NCBI GenBank assembly: GCA_016283755.1
Contig: JAEENO010000014.1
Span: 1-60,993 of the forward strand
Reading direction: 5' to 3'
Length of the DNA stretch: 60,993 nucleotides
From: Lachnospiraceae bacterium
GTDB lineage: Bacteria > Bacillota > Clostridia > Lachnospirales > Lachnospiraceae
Part shown: positions 25,401-34,692 of the stretch, piece by piece
Layout of the letters: every line of letters begins with the position of its first letter
Position numbering within the stretch: position 1 is the first letter of the stretch
Made by a program: the position numbers and the translations under genes
The notes under the pieces: generated by a model
The model's database searches: none
Told to the model about the DNA's origin: nothing
Seen by the model: the letters and a program-made list of their open reading frames with translations, nothing else

Positions 25401-25943
25401 ACAGAAGTATACTCCAATACAGGCGGACAGTCATCTAAGGCTACTCCTATCGGTGCGGTTGCACAGTTTGCTGCATCCGGTAAGAAGACAGCCAAGAAGG
25501 ATTTAGGTCTCCTTGCAATGAGCTACGGATACGTATATGTAGCTCAGGTAGCACTCGGTGCTAACCCTGCACAGCTTATCAAGGCTATGAAGGAAGCAGA
25601 GAGCTATCCGGGACCTTCAGTACTTATCGCTTATGCTCCTTGTATCAACCACGGTATCGTTAAGGGTATGTCTTCCGCAATGGAAGAGACCAAGCATGCT
25701 GTTGAAGCAGGTTACTGGTTCTTATATCGTTACGATCCTAGACTTAAGGAAGCAGGCAAGAATCCGTTCCAGTTAGACTCCAAGGCTCCTTCAATGGACT
25801 ACAGAGAGTTCTTAATGGGCGAAGTTCGTTACGCATCACTTCTTCGTACATTCCCTGAAGAGGGTGAAGTATTGCTTAAGAAGGCAGAAGAAGGTGCTAA
25901 GGAAAAGTACGCTACATATGAGAATATGGCAAAGAATGACTAA
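22440..25943 (+). CDS. nifJ: Pyruvate:ferredoxin (flavodoxin) oxidoreductase
   Basis: The 1167-residue single-chain enzyme oxidises pyruvate and CoA to acetyl-CoA and CO2, reducing ferredoxin. Domains in order: pyrimidine-binding half (TPITPSSPMAEHVD), CoA and linker domains, a two-cluster ferredoxin insert (Cys686/689/692/696 and Cys742/745/748/752), then the TPP domain with the third cluster (Cys808/811) and the TPP motif GDGWAYDIGFGG, VYSNTGGQSSKATP. Length is that of the family. Codon use is strongly biased, as for a highly expressed gene. AGGAG precedes ATG 22440; promoter at 22345-22373. Confidence 0.97.
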   Translation: MKKTMDGNEAAAYVSYAFTEVATIYPITPSSPMAEHVDVWSANGMKNIFGQRVRLVEMESEAGACGAMHGSLEAGALTTSYTASQGLMLMIPPMYRIAGQLMPGVLHVAARTVGTHAFSIFGDHSDVMTTRQTGFAMLSSGSVQETMDLAGIAHLAAIEGHVPFMHFFDGFRTSHEIQKIDVLDYKDLAKLVNRKELDKFRKNALNPEHPVQRSTVQNPDVFFQAREANNPYYNAIPGIVEKYMQKINKLTGRDYHLFNYYGAADATDVIVAMGSVSGTAQEVVDYLNKKGKKTGFLQVHLYRPFDVDFFLKQLPKTVKRIAVLDRTKECGAVGEPLYLDVVAAYANAKKAPYIIGGRYGLSSKDVTPAQIIAVFKNLEAKAPKTHFTVGIEDDLTHLSLKVGKEINLCDKTTVSCKFWGLGSDGTVGANKNSIKIIGDHTDKYAQAYFEYDTKKSGGITKSHLRFGDKPIRGSYLVKEAEFVACHNQSYMDKYDIVSEVKKGGVFLLNTIWSDKELDKKLPGHVKRTIAEKNIKFYCIDATDIAKKIGLGNRTNAILQAAFFKLANIIPIDDAVKYMKDAIVKTYGHKGDKVVNMNKEAVDQGINALRLVKVPASWATAKDEVKKAKDVPDYVKNIQEPINALKGDLLPVSAFKNMADGTVPLGSSKYEKRGVSVDVPTWDQSKCIQCNQCSLVCSHAAIRPFLLTDAEVKKAPKGIKTLKANGKGLENYQFSISISPLDCTGCGACIAACPAKEKAISFVNLETQDDQVKVWDYVAALPHKDNPMDKFSVKGSQFEQPLLEFSGACAGCGETPYAKLMTQLFGDRMYFANATGCTQAWGAASPSVPYTTNKDGRGPAWSNSLFENNAEFSLGMVLAVKQQRARLRMKLEELLNEKLSAAAKKAVEEYMKDSEDSDKSREVTDNLIAALEKIKDNKIVEDILHNKEHLAKKSMWMYGGDGWAYDIGFGGLDHVLASGEDVNILIVDTEVYSNTGGQSSKATPIGAVAQFAASGKKTAKKDLGLLAMSYGYVYVAQVALGANPAQLIKAMKEAESYPGPSVLIAYAPCINHGIVKGMSSAMEETKHAVEAGYWFLYRYDPRLKEAGKNPFQLDSKAPSMDYREFLMGEVRYASLLRTFPEEGEVLLKKAEEGAKEKYATYENMAKND

Positions 25944-25963
25944 TTAGAGCTTTTATGAATCAG

Positions 25964-25995
25964 AGGGCATATCAATATGATATGCCCTTTATTTT
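25964..25995 (+). terminator. Terminator after nifJ
   Basis: AGGGCATATC and GATATGCCCT form a perfect 10-bp stem with an AATAT loop and a T-rich tail. Confidence 0.8.
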
Positions 25996-26009
25996 GTGCC
26001 TTCTTTTAA

Positions 26010-26047
26010 GGCAAAAACATAGATTTTTGCCGTGGTTATGTTATAAT
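26010..26047 (+). promoter_or_regulatory. Inverted repeat plus extended -10 upstream of hflK
   Basis: GGCAAAAA (26010-26017) and TTTTTGCC (26024-26031) form a perfect inverted repeat; TGTTATAAT (26039-26047) is an extended -10. The inverted repeat covers the -35 zone and may be an operator. Confidence 0.45.
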
Positions 26048-26111
26048 TTAATATAATTCGTATAATCCGACGGGTTATGGAGAATATATTATTTATGATT
26101 TAGGAGGTTCT

Positions 26112-27113
26112 ATGTTTAAGAATGACAGTGAACGTGCCCACAAGGTTAAGACGGGCATCGGTTGGGGCGTGCTTGCGCTCTTTATACTTATCATAGTGTT
26201 CAAGTGCTTTTATACTGTAAATGAACAGCATAATGCGGTAGTCACACAGTTTGGCCGCGTTGTAAAAGTTAATACCGCAGGTTTCTATTTCAAGGCACCG
26301 TGGCAGTCTGTGCATAAGGTTGATGTTACGACTCACGGAACCGGAATCGGCTATATAGTATCCCCGACAGGACAGAATATAACCGATAATGATAACGGTA
26401 TCATGATTACTGCGGACTTTAACTTGCTTAATATTGATTTCTATCTTGAGTACAGAGTTACGGATCCGATCGCATATCTATATAATTCAGAGGAACCGGA
26501 GCAGATTCTTTCCAATATTGCACTTGCTAATATAAGAACCGTTGTATCCAATTACAAGGTTGATGAGGCAATGACAACGGGAAAGAGCCAGATTCAGGCA
26601 GATGTTAAGGAGGCAATGATCAAAGAACTTGAGATGTATAACATCGGATTATCCGTAGTTAACATCACAGTTCAGGATTCCGCACCTCCTACAGAAGAGA
26701 TTTCCGCAGCGTTTAAGGCAGTTGAAACCGCTAAGCAGAAGGCAGATACAGCAATGAACGAGGCGCTCCAGTACCAGAATCAGAAGATTCCTGAGGCAGA
26801 AGCAAATGCAGATGCTATTATAAGAAAAGCTTCAGCTTATAAGGAAGCAAGAATTGCGGAAGCTACCGGACAGGTGGAGAGATTCCTTAAGATGTATGAG
26901 GAATACAAGAAATATCCGCTTATAACCAAGAGAAGATTATTCTTCGAGCGAATGGAAGAGATTTTACCTGGACTTAAGGTAATAATCACAAGCGGGGATA
27001 CACAGACCGTTCTTCCGCTTGATTCATTCATCAATTTTAATACAGTTAACAATAATACAACCAATTCATACGATAACAACACAAGTGATTCGGATGATTG
27101 GGATGAAGAGTAG
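26112..27113 (+). CDS. hflK: HflK-like SPFH/prohibitin membrane protein
   Basis: The 333-residue protein has one N-terminal membrane helix (about 16-36), an SPFH domain (about 40-240, starting VNEQHNAVVTQFGRVVK) and a coiled-coil region rich in Ala/Glu/Lys; the C-terminus is a Asn/Asp-rich low-complexity tail. HflK and HflC form a ring complex that in proteobacteria controls FtsH; no ftsH is in this window. GGAGG lies at the start, and HflC follows 17 bases later. Confidence 0.9.
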   Translation: MFKNDSERAHKVKTGIGWGVLALFILIIVFKCFYTVNEQHNAVVTQFGRVVKVNTAGFYFKAPWQSVHKVDVTTHGTGIGYIVSPTGQNITDNDNGIMITADFNLLNIDFYLEYRVTDPIAYLYNSEEPEQILSNIALANIRTVVSNYKVDEAMTTGKSQIQADVKEAMIKELEMYNIGLSVVNITVQDSAPPTEEISAAFKAVETAKQKADTAMNEALQYQNQKIPEAEANADAIIRKASAYKEARIAEATGQVERFLKMYEEYKKYPLITKRRLFFERMEEILPGLKVIITSGDTQTVLPLDSFINFNTVNNNTTNSYDNNTSDSDDWDEE

Positions 27114-27130
27114 GAAAGGAGGAATGCATA

Positions 27131-28003
27131 ATGAAGAAGAAAGTTTCAATTGTAAGTTTAATAGTAATAGCAGTTATTGCATTTTTCATTTTTTTAAGCT
27201 CTTCCTATACGGTATATACCAATGAGGCGGCAATTATAATTAACCTGGGCAAGATTAAGAGAATCGAGACCAATACAGGCTGGCATATCCATGTTCCTTT
27301 CGTAGAGATGACTCAGAGGATCTATACAGGTAATATTCTCTATGATATTCCTGCATCAGATGTAATTACGTCCGACAAGAAGTCAATGATTGCGGATAAT
27401 TACGTAATCTGGTCTATTGAAGACGCCAAGAAGTATTATCAGACATTGGGTGCTGCAAGAGCACGTGCAGAAGAGAGAATTGAGGCTGCCGTATATAACG
27501 CAACCAAGAATATCATCTCATCAATGACTCAGGATGAGATAATCGCAGCAAGAGGAACCACATTAACGGACCTTATCACCAAGAAGGCCAATACCGACAT
27601 ATCACAGTACGGTATAGTTATTAAGCTTGCCGAGATAAAAGCTCTCGACCTTCCGGATGACAATAAGGAAGCGGTATACGAGAGAATGATTTCCGAACGT
27701 AACAATATCGCTGCGGGGTACACTGCTAAGGGTCTTGCGGAAGCTCAGAAGATTAAGAATGAGACAGACAAGAATGTAAGTATCATTACTGCCAATGCAG
27801 AAGCAGAGGCAGCAAAGATTGAGGCTGAAGGAGAGTCCGAGTACATGAGAATTCTTTCTGCGGCATATAATGATGCTGATAAGGCTGCCTTTTATAACTT
27901 TATTCGTGGTCTTGATGCATTAAAAGCGCTCGTCGGTTCTGATAAGACACTTGTACTTGATGAGAATTCCGAGCTTGCAAAGATCATATACGGAATCAGG
28001 TAA
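27131..28003 (+). CDS. hflC: HflC-like SPFH/prohibitin membrane protein
   Basis: The 290-residue protein has an N-terminal membrane helix (about 5-22), an SPFH domain starting YTVYTNEAAIIINLGK and a long coiled coil (about 190-245, EAQKIKNETDKN and AEAEAAKIEAEGESE). It is a standard HflC length. Together with HflK it should form a membrane microdomain cage. The next gene starts 5 bases downstream. Confidence 0.92.
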   Translation: MKKKVSIVSLIVIAVIAFFIFLSSSYTVYTNEAAIIINLGKIKRIETNTGWHIHVPFVEMTQRIYTGNILYDIPASDVITSDKKSMIADNYVIWSIEDAKKYYQTLGAARARAEERIEAAVYNATKNIISSMTQDEIIAARGTTLTDLITKKANTDISQYGIVIKLAEIKALDLPDDNKEAVYERMISERNNIAAGYTAKGLAEAQKIKNETDKNVSIITANAEAEAAKIEAEGESEYMRILSAAYNDADKAAFYNFIRGLDALKALVGSDKTLVLDENSELAKIIYGIR

Positions 28004-28008
28004 AAAAG

Positions 28009-29700
28009 ATGGCAACGGTTAAGAAACTAATTACGGATATCCAGTGTCCGAGCTGCGGTGCACCGGCAAGATTTGATATATATAATCAACGCTACGAATG
28101 TGAATACTGCGGCGGTAAAGTCGGAATAAAGGAAGCTATCGAGCAGAAGCAGGGCTTCAGAAAAATACATATAAAGAAGATTCATGAGTCTGTTAAGGAT
28201 TATAAGCTTTATAAGACAGTATGTACCGGCTGCGGAGCTGAGCTTGTATTTGATGAAAATGAAGCAGTATCAAACTGTGCATTCTGCGGAAGAAGTTTGG
28301 TAAGACGTGAATACGTTCATAACAAGGAACTTCCTGAATATATTGTGCCTTTTAAGATTACTCTTGATGAGGCTAAGGTACAGTTACGTAATTGGTGTGA
28401 GAAGAATAAGCATAAAAGGGAAGCTAAGCATCTTCTTCCTTTAATTGATGAACTTCAAGGATTCTATCTTCCGTATGAACTCGTAAGAGGTCCTGTACAT
28501 ATGAAGATTTCAAGAATGGCTAATGGCAGTGTATATTCCTGCGAAGGATTCATTAACGATGAGTTTGTTAATCGCTCGAAGCAGCTTGATAACCTTCTTC
28601 TTGATGGAATGGAGCCTTTTGACTTTGAAGAAATGGCGGAATTCGATTTTGCTTATGTTGCGGGGCAGCGTGTTAAGACACCGGATGTTGACGATGAGAG
28701 ATTTGAATATAGAGTCAGAGAGGAAGCATCTAATTCATATGAGCCTAAGGTAAGAAAAATCCTTGAGACTAAGGCTGTATATGTTAATTCTGATGTTGAA
28801 GAAGCAGTTCGTATGCCGGTTCTTTTACCTGTATACTATATCAACAAAGAAAATAAAGAGAAGATGTATAAGGGCAAGACTTACCCGGGGGATAACTTTA
28901 TGGCCGCAGTTAACGGTCAGACGGGTAAGGTAAGTGTCAGAGCCGAGGAAGATACGAAATATTATTTTCTTCCCTGGTGGCTTAAGGGAATACTTGCAAC
29001 AATTATAAGTACCGGAGTTCTTGCCGGCGGAATGTATCTTTTTGGCGCAGAAATGGATTTAATAACCGTTGCGTCAGGATGCTTCGGGTTAATTGCTTTT
29101 ATTGTGCTTATGTGCTTATATAGCGATACCGAGCATAATTCGTTCTCGGTTGAAGAGGGCAGGAAGATATTTACCTCGGGAACGAAGACGGTAAAGCGTG
29201 TTAAGGGTAAGCTTGTATGGGATGATAAGATTATCGAGCGAAAAGTTATGGATCCTGTATTCTTTCAGCAGATCAATGGTGAGAGAAAGCAGGTAAGTAT
29301 TAAGTTTACATCCGTTACGCGTGTTGTAAGGACAATTGTAATAAGCCTTGTAGGACTCTTCTTCCCGGTAATATGTGCGCTCTTCATTAACGGCTTTAAC
29401 TTTGGTAAGATCTGGCTTGGTGGTTCTGCGGTGTGGTTTTGCTTAGCAGTTCCGTTATTGCCTGTTTTCCTTATAAAGTTCGGTATTAATGAGTTATATG
29501 ATAAGCCGTGGATATATATAATCGATGAGAAGGGCAGGAAAAGGCGCTATAAGGAAAAGATGCCGAAGGCGGAAAAGAGAGAAATATGGGAATTCGTCAA
29601 AGAGTTTTTGTTTACAAGACCTTTGTGCTTTTTAAGCTGGTTTATGGTACTTGTCTTTATCGCGATGGTATATTTGACTGCGGGATACTCAATTGAATAA
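28009..29700 (+). CDS. Zinc-ribbon membrane protein linked to HflKC
   Basis: The 563-residue protein has two N-terminal zinc ribbons (CPSC...CEYC at about 14-37; CTGC...CAFC at about 73-96). A soluble domain follows to about 320, and then four hydrophobic segments near 327-345, 350-368, 443-465 and 470-488, plus one at the C-terminus (about 538-557). A TFIIB-like ribbon at the front of a membrane protein is known in Lachnospiraceae hypothetical proteins, but no function is established. It begins 5 bases after hflC, so it is probably a partner of the SPFH complex. Confidence 0.75.
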   Translation: MATVKKLITDIQCPSCGAPARFDIYNQRYECEYCGGKVGIKEAIEQKQGFRKIHIKKIHESVKDYKLYKTVCTGCGAELVFDENEAVSNCAFCGRSLVRREYVHNKELPEYIVPFKITLDEAKVQLRNWCEKNKHKREAKHLLPLIDELQGFYLPYELVRGPVHMKISRMANGSVYSCEGFINDEFVNRSKQLDNLLLDGMEPFDFEEMAEFDFAYVAGQRVKTPDVDDERFEYRVREEASNSYEPKVRKILETKAVYVNSDVEEAVRMPVLLPVYYINKENKEKMYKGKTYPGDNFMAAVNGQTGKVSVRAEEDTKYYFLPWWLKGILATIISTGVLAGGMYLFGAEMDLITVASGCFGLIAFIVLMCLYSDTEHNSFSVEEGRKIFTSGTKTVKRVKGKLVWDDKIIERKVMDPVFFQQINGERKQVSIKFTSVTRVVRTIVISLVGLFFPVICALFINGFNFGKIWLGGSAVWFCLAVPLLPVFLIKFGINELYDKPWIYIIDEKGRKRRYKEKMPKAEKREIWEFVKEFLFTRPLCFLSWFMVLVFIAMVYLTAGYSIE

Positions 29701-29750
29701 TAATGAACTCGTCTTTTAAGTCATATTCTGAAGGATGCGGTTTATGAAAG

Positions 29751-29790
29751 ATACGGTGCAGCAAAAAACTGCACCGTATTTTATATATAT
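29751..29790. terminator. Terminator between the hflKC unit and the thi operon
   Basis: ATACGGTGCAG pairs perfectly with CTGCACCGTAT, with loop CAAAAAA and a T-rich tail. It sits between converging units and can serve both. Confidence 0.8.
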
Positions 29791-29804
29791 CTTTGTTTGG
29801 TATA

Positions 29805-31109
29805 TTACAGAATGTCAACAATTTCGTTATTGAGTGCTTTGTTCATACTTCGTACCGCACAGAATTTTCCACACATAGAACATGTGTCTTCGTGCTCAGG
29901 CTTTCTTTCATCACGGATGTTTTTGGCAGTTTCGGGATCCAAAGCACATTCCCATTGTGTATCCCAGTCAAGGTTTCTTCTTGCATCGCCCATACGATCA
30001 TCGATATCTCTTGCGTGAGGAATTTTCTTGGCAATGTCTGCGGCATGAGCTGCAATTTTTGCTGAAATAATACCTTGCTTTACGTCATTGATATTAGGTA
30101 GTGCCAAGTGTTCTGCAGGGGTTACGTAACAAAGGAATGCAGCACCTGAAGCAGCGGCGATAGCACCGCCGATTGCAGAGGTGATATGGTCATATCCCGG
30201 GGCAATGTCGGTTACGATAGGACCAAGCACATAGAAAGGCGCCCCCATACAGATAGTCTGTTGCATTTTCATATTAGCTTCAATCTGATCCATTGGCATA
30301 TGTCCCGGTCCTTCTACCATAACTTGCACATCCTTTTCCCATGCACGTTTAGTAAGCTCACCAAGGCGTACAAGTTCCTCAATCTGACATACATCACTTC
30401 CGTCTGCGAGACAGCCCGGACGGCATGCATCACCGAGAGAAATAGTAACGTCGTACGTACGGCATATGTCAAGTATCTCATCAAAGTATTCGTAGAACGG
30501 GTTTTCTTCACCGGTCATACACATCCATGCAAAAACGAGAGAGCCGCCACGGGAAACAATATTCATTTTTCTCTTGTGGTTGCGGATCTGATCAATAGTT
30601 TTACGTGTAATTCCACAGTGAAGAGTTACAAAGTCCACACCATCTTCTGCATGAAGCCTGATTACATCAATAAAGTCCTTGGCAGTAAGAGTTGCGAGAT
30701 CTCGTTGATAGTGAATGACACTGTCATATACAGGAACTGTTCCGATCATAGCAGGGCATTCACTTGTCAGTTTCTTACGGAAAGGCTGCGTATTACCGTG
30801 AGAGGAAAGATCCATAATTGCCTCAGCTCCCATATTAACGGCTGCCATAACTTTTTCCATTTCAATATCATAGTCCTTGCAATCGCGTGATACGCCGAGA
30901 TTGACATTAATCTTGGTACGAAGCATAGAACCGACACCGTTAGGCTCTATGCATGTGTGCAGTTTATTGGCACATATGACAACCTGACCTTTTGCAACCA
31001 GGTCACGTATTTCCTCTTCTGTTCTGTATTCTTTGGCAGCAACTGCTTTCATTTCCGGTGTAATGATGCCATGTCTCGCGGCATCCATTTGTGTAGTATA
31101 ATTTCTCAT
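29805..31109 (-). CDS. thiC: Phosphomethylpyrimidine synthase
   Basis: The 434-residue radical-SAM enzyme converts aminoimidazole ribotide into hydroxymethylpyrimidine phosphate. The C-terminal cluster-binding motif reads CSMCGKFC, that is CX2CX3C rather than the CX2CX4C of E. coli ThiC; the residues in between are the only difference. Conserved barrel segments include [27 protein letters not shown] and [20 protein letters not shown]. It is last in the thi operon, 25 bases after thiD. Confidence 0.95.
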   Translation of the reverse strand: MRNYTTQMDAARHGIITPEMKAVAAKEYRTEEEIRDLVAKGQVVICANKLHTCIEPNGVGSMLRTKINVNLGVSRDCKDYDIEMEKVMAAVNMGAEAIMDLSSHGNTQPFRKKLTSECPAMIGTVPVYDSVIHYQRDLATLTAKDFIDVIRLHAEDGVDFVTLHCGITRKTIDQIRNHKRKMNIVSRGGSLVFAWMCMTGEENPFYEYFDEILDICRTYDVTISLGDACRPGCLADGSDVCQIEELVRLGELTKRAWEKDVQVMVEGPGHMPMDQIEANMKMQQTICMGAPFYVLGPIVTDIAPGYDHITSAIGGAIAAASGAAFLCYVTPAEHLALPNINDVKQGIISAKIAAHAADIAKKIPHARDIDDRMGDARRNLDWDTQWECALDPETAKNIRDERKPEHEDTCSMCGKFCAVRSMNKALNNEIVDIL

Positions 31110-31134
31110 TGTGTTAAATTCCTTTATAATTTTA

Positions 31135-31938
31135 TTATTTTGAAAATTGATCGGTCAGGTTAAAAGCGTGGTTCATAGGTCCCGAACCTTGTCCTAAGTC
31201 GAGCATATAGGAAAGAGCCGCAGATATATATTCTTTTGCCCGCTCAACAGATGTCTCAAGGTCATGGCCCTTCGCAAGATTAGAAGTTATTGCGCTTGAA
31301 AGGGTGCAACCTGTACCGTGAGTATTAGGATTATTGATGCGTTTGCCTTTAAACCATCGGAATCCTTCTTTGGTACAGAGCAAATCATTGGCATCATTTA
31401 TGCTGTGTCCTCCTTTTACCAGAACAGAGCAATGAAATGAATCAAGGATTTTTTCTGCTGCTGCAAGCATGTCGGTATCATTCCTGATAGACATTCCGGA
31501 TAACAACTCTGCTTCGGGGATATTAGGAGTTATAAGGGATGAGATTGGTAATAAATAAGTCTTGAGAGCATCAATTGCATCTTTTTTAATTAAGGCATAA
31601 CCGCTTGTAGATATCATTACAGGATCCAGGACAATGGGTTCTGCTTTATGATAAATAAGACGTTCTGCAATGGCCCGGATTGATTCAACTGATGAAACCA
31701 TACCGATTTTAACTGCATCCGGTCTGATATCTTCAAAGATTGCATTAATCTGATGGCGGATAAATTCAGGCTCGCATTCTTCTATTGCGCGAATGCCGGT
31801 TGTGTTCTGGGCAGTAAGCGCGGTGATTACGCTCATTGCATATACACCGTTAACTGTCATGGTTTTAAGATCTGCCTGAATACCGGCACCGCCGCTGCAA
31901 TCACTTCCTGCAATTGTTAATGCTGTCTTCATTTTCAT
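31135..31938 (-). CDS. thiD: Hydroxymethylpyrimidine/phosphomethylpyrimidine kinase
   Basis: The 267-residue ribokinase-fold enzyme phosphorylates HMP and HMP-P to HMP-PP. It shows [19 protein letters not shown] at the start, [13 protein letters not shown] and the anion-hole [13 protein letters not shown] near the C-terminus. ATG 31938 is 7 bases after AAGGAG. Confidence 0.95.
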   Translation of the reverse strand: MKMKTALTIAGSDCSGGAGIQADLKTMTVNGVYAMSVITALTAQNTTGIRAIEECEPEFIRHQINAIFEDIRPDAVKIGMVSSVESIRAIAERLIYHKAEPIVLDPVMISTSGYALIKKDAIDALKTYLLPISSLITPNIPEAELLSGMSIRNDTDMLAAAEKILDSFHCSVLVKGGHSINDANDLLCTKEGFRWFKGKRINNPNTHGTGCTLSSAITSNLAKGHDLETSVERAKEYISAALSYMLDLGQGSGPMNHAFNLTDQFSK

Positions 31939-31993
31939 AAAAGTTCTCCTTGATTTCGGTAATGGCTTATAAAACCCGTTAGAGGGAGTATAT

Positions 31994-32629
31994 TTAGCAT
32001 AAGCCGAGATCCTTAGCTTTTAAGCGTAGTTTTTCTGCTGCAGCTTTAGGGTTATCCGCTTTCATAATTGCCGATACTACACATATGCCTGCAATCGGAA
32101 TACCTGACAGAATGTCAATATTATCGGGGTTAAGCCCTCCGATGGCATTGACAGGTATTGGTACTGCATTACATATATCACGAAGCGTATCGGTTGAGGT
32201 TAGAACTGTTTTTACTTTGGTCGTAGTAGGATAGATCGCACCAACGCCAAGGTAATCTGCGCCCTGCTCGTATGCATCCTTCGCCCATGGAACTGTTTTT
32301 GCGGTTGCACCTACAATTTTATTGTTACCCATGAGTTTTCTAGCTGTTTTAACAGGCATATCTTCTGCTCCCACGTGAACCCCTTCTGCATTAATGGCAA
32401 GGGCAACATCTACACGGTCGTCAATGATAAGTGGTACATTATAACGTCCTGCAAGTGCATGTACTTTTTCTGCCAATTGAATATATTCTTTAGTGCTTTT
32501 GTTCTTCTCACGAAGCTGAAGAAGGGTTATGCCTCCTTTAAGGGCTTCTTCGACACGATAGAGGAATTCTTCCTCGGAATAATTAGTGCTGTCGGTTATA
32601 AAATACAAACCGGAATCGAATTTTATCAT
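31994..32629 (-). CDS. thiE: Thiamine phosphate synthase
   Basis: The 211-residue TIM barrel joins HMP-PP and thiazole phosphate. Conserved elements are LQLREKN near residue 36, LIIDDRVDVA, GVHVGAEDMP, GVGAIYPTTTK and the C-terminal GGLN and GICVVSAIM. It starts 9 bases after thiH. Confidence 0.95.
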   Translation of the reverse strand: MIKFDSGLYFITDSTNYSEEEFLYRVEEALKGGITLLQLREKNKSTKEYIQLAEKVHALAGRYNVPLIIDDRVDVALAINAEGVHVGAEDMPVKTARKLMGNNKIVGATAKTVPWAKDAYEQGADYLGVGAIYPTTTKVKTVLTSTDTLRDICNAVPIPVNAIGGLNPDNIDILSGIPIAGICVVSAIMKADNPKAAAEKLRLKAKDLGLC

Positions 32630-32638
32630 TTTTTTACC

Positions 32639-33892
32639 TCATACATACAGATAATCATTTAAAACGGGCTGTAAACCTTCTTTGGCTATATCCCTGTACA
32701 TCGAGTCAAGGCTCCGATTATCATTAATCTCAAATTGTTCATCGCCTTGTGCGTTGTTGGTTTCTTTGCCTGTATACTTACTTTCATGATCGCCTATGCC
32801 GGTGGAAACGCCTGCGGAGATCTTGGTAGCGGCAATTTTAACAATTCCGTTTCTAAACTCGGAACTCTCACGGGAAGATACCGTTATACCGACATAAGGC
32901 AGGAAAATACGGTAAGCGCATAGTATCTGGCAAAGTTGTTTTTCGTGCACATCTAAGGCGTTAATCTTGTCGTTATTGATGATCGGACGGAGTCTGGGGC
33001 AGGATAGTGACATCTCTGCGTGTGGGTACTTCCTTTGAAGGTAGAAGACGTGTAACGCACTTGCCAGAGCATCCTTACGGAAGTCTGATAACCCAAGAAG
33101 TGCTGAAAAAGCGACTCCCCTCATGCCACCGCGAAGGGCTCTTTCCTGTGCATCAAAACGATATGGCCATATGCGCTTATGACCAAGTAAATGCAGTTTT
33201 TCATATTTGTCCGTGTCATAAGTTTCCTGAAATACCGTTACATAATCTGCACCGCATTCGTGAAGATATCTGTATTCTTCCGTATTGACAGGATAGATTT
33301 CAAGCCCGACCATACGAAAATACTTACGGGCAAGTTTACAGGCTTCACCAATATATTCCACATTGCTTTGGCTTCTGCTTTCACCGGTGAGAATCAGAAT
33401 TTCTTCCATTCCGCTATCGGCAATGATCTTCATTTCTTTTTCAATCTGTTCCATAGAAAGTTTCATGCGCTTGATATGGTTATAACAGTTGAAACCGCAA
33501 TATACGCAGTAGTTTTCGCAGTAATTGGCTATATAAAGGGGTGTGAACATGTAAACTGTATTACCGAAATGTTTGGACGTTTCAAGTCTTGCTCTTTGCG
33601 CCATTTGTTCGAGAAACGGTTCTGCTGCGGGCGATAAAAGCGCTTTAAAATCTTCTGTTGTGCATGATTCGTGTTCTAATGCGTTCTTTACGTCATCAGC
33701 AGTATACTTTGAATAGTCGTAAGAGTTCATTTGTTCCAACACACATGATTGAACATTTGATTCAATCACTTCCATTCCCGGAAGATATTCCATGTGGTTC
33801 GTCCTTGAGGCAGGATTGGTTTCAAGACGGTGTTTTTCTGTGAGTGCATCCGGTGACAGATATTTTGAATCTATATAAAATTGGTTTTCCAT
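32639..33892 (-). CDS. thiH: 2-iminoacetate synthase (radical SAM, tyrosine lyase)
   Basis: The 417-residue enzyme splits tyrosine to dehydroglycine for thiazole formation, the oxygen-independent route. The cluster motif CENYCVYCGFNC (CX3CX2C) lies near residue 127 and GMEEILILTGES near 156. It lies between thiG and thiE in the operon, 12 bases downstream of thiG. The gene set uses thiH rather than thiO. Confidence 0.95.
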   Translation of the reverse strand: MENQFYIDSKYLSPDALTEKHRLETNPASRTNHMEYLPGMEVIESNVQSCVLEQMNSYDYSKYTADDVKNALEHESCTTEDFKALLSPAAEPFLEQMAQRARLETSKHFGNTVYMFTPLYIANYCENYCVYCGFNCYNHIKRMKLSMEQIEKEMKIIADSGMEEILILTGESRSQSNVEYIGEACKLARKYFRMVGLEIYPVNTEEYRYLHECGADYVTVFQETYDTDKYEKLHLLGHKRIWPYRFDAQERALRGGMRGVAFSALLGLSDFRKDALASALHVFYLQRKYPHAEMSLSCPRLRPIINNDKINALDVHEKQLCQILCAYRIFLPYVGITVSSRESSEFRNGIVKIAATKISAGVSTGIGDHESKYTGKETNNAQGDEQFEINDNRSLDSMYRDIAKEGLQPVLNDYLYV

Positions 33893-33904
33893 AATACATA
33901 CCTC

Positions 33905-34675
33905 TTAATCATGTAAGAAACCGGTTAGAGGATCGGATGCGGATGCTCCGCGAGTAAGAACTCTACCGACTCCGGATAAGTATGCCATGCGGCCTGCTTC
34001 AATAGCAGACTTAAAGGCAGAAGCCATTACAGGAAGATTACCTGCAGTTGCAAGAGCGGTGTTGGCCATGATAGCTGCTGCGCCCATCTCCATTGCTTCA
34101 CAAGCCTGAGATGGTCTGCCTATACCTGCATCTACGATAATAGGCAGGTCGATCTCATCAATCAGTATCTGTATGAATTCCTTAGTGGCAAGTCCTTTGT
34201 TAGAGCCTATAGGAGCAGCCAGAGGCATAACTGATGCAGCTCCTGCATTAACAAGATCCCTTGCCACGTTTAGATCCGGATACATATAAGGCATAACGAT
34301 GAAACCTTCCTTGGCAAGAATTTCGGTTGCCTTAATGGTTTCACGGTTATCCGGCAGCAGATACTTGGAGTCTCTCATTATTTCGATTTTTACGAAATCG
34401 CCGCAACCGAGTTCACGGGCAAGACGGGCAATGCGGACTGCTTCTTCCGCGTTTCTTGCGCCGGAAGTATTGGGAAGTAAAGTGATTCCTTTCGGAATGT
34501 AATCAAGGATGCTTTCCTGCTCCTTGGTGTTGGCGCGGCGAACCGCAAGGGTGATGATTTCGGCACCCGCATCTTTTATGGCTGCTTCAATCAGTTTCAT
34601 AGAGTACTTACCGGAGCCAAGAATAAAACGTGAGTTGAATTCATGCCCACCGATAATAAGTTTGTCGTTATTCAT
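33905..34675 (-). CDS. thiG: Thiazole synthase
   Basis: The 256-residue TIM barrel forms the thiazole phosphate ring from DXP, dehydroglycine and ThiS thiocarboxylate. It shows GSGKYSMK, the Schiff-base region [15 protein letters not shown] and [11 protein letters not shown]. Length is typical. Confidence 0.95.
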   Translation of the reverse strand: MNNDKLIIGGHEFNSRFILGSGKYSMKLIEAAIKDAGAEIITLAVRRANTKEQESILDYIPKGITLLPNTSGARNAEEAVRIARLARELGCGDFVKIEIMRDSKYLLPDNRETIKATEILAKEGFIVMPYMYPDLNVARDLVNAGAASVMPLAAPIGSNKGLATKEFIQILIDEIDLPIIVDAGIGRPSQACEAMEMGAAAIMANTALATAGNLPVMASAFKSAIEAGRMAYLSGVGRVLTRGASASDPLTGFLHD

Positions 34676-34692
34676 TTTAGGTCCCTCTTTTT

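Noticed and set aside
30186-30890. Long plus-strand frame opposite thiC
   Set aside because: It is entirely antisense to a well-supported gene and has no family features or ribosome-binding site.
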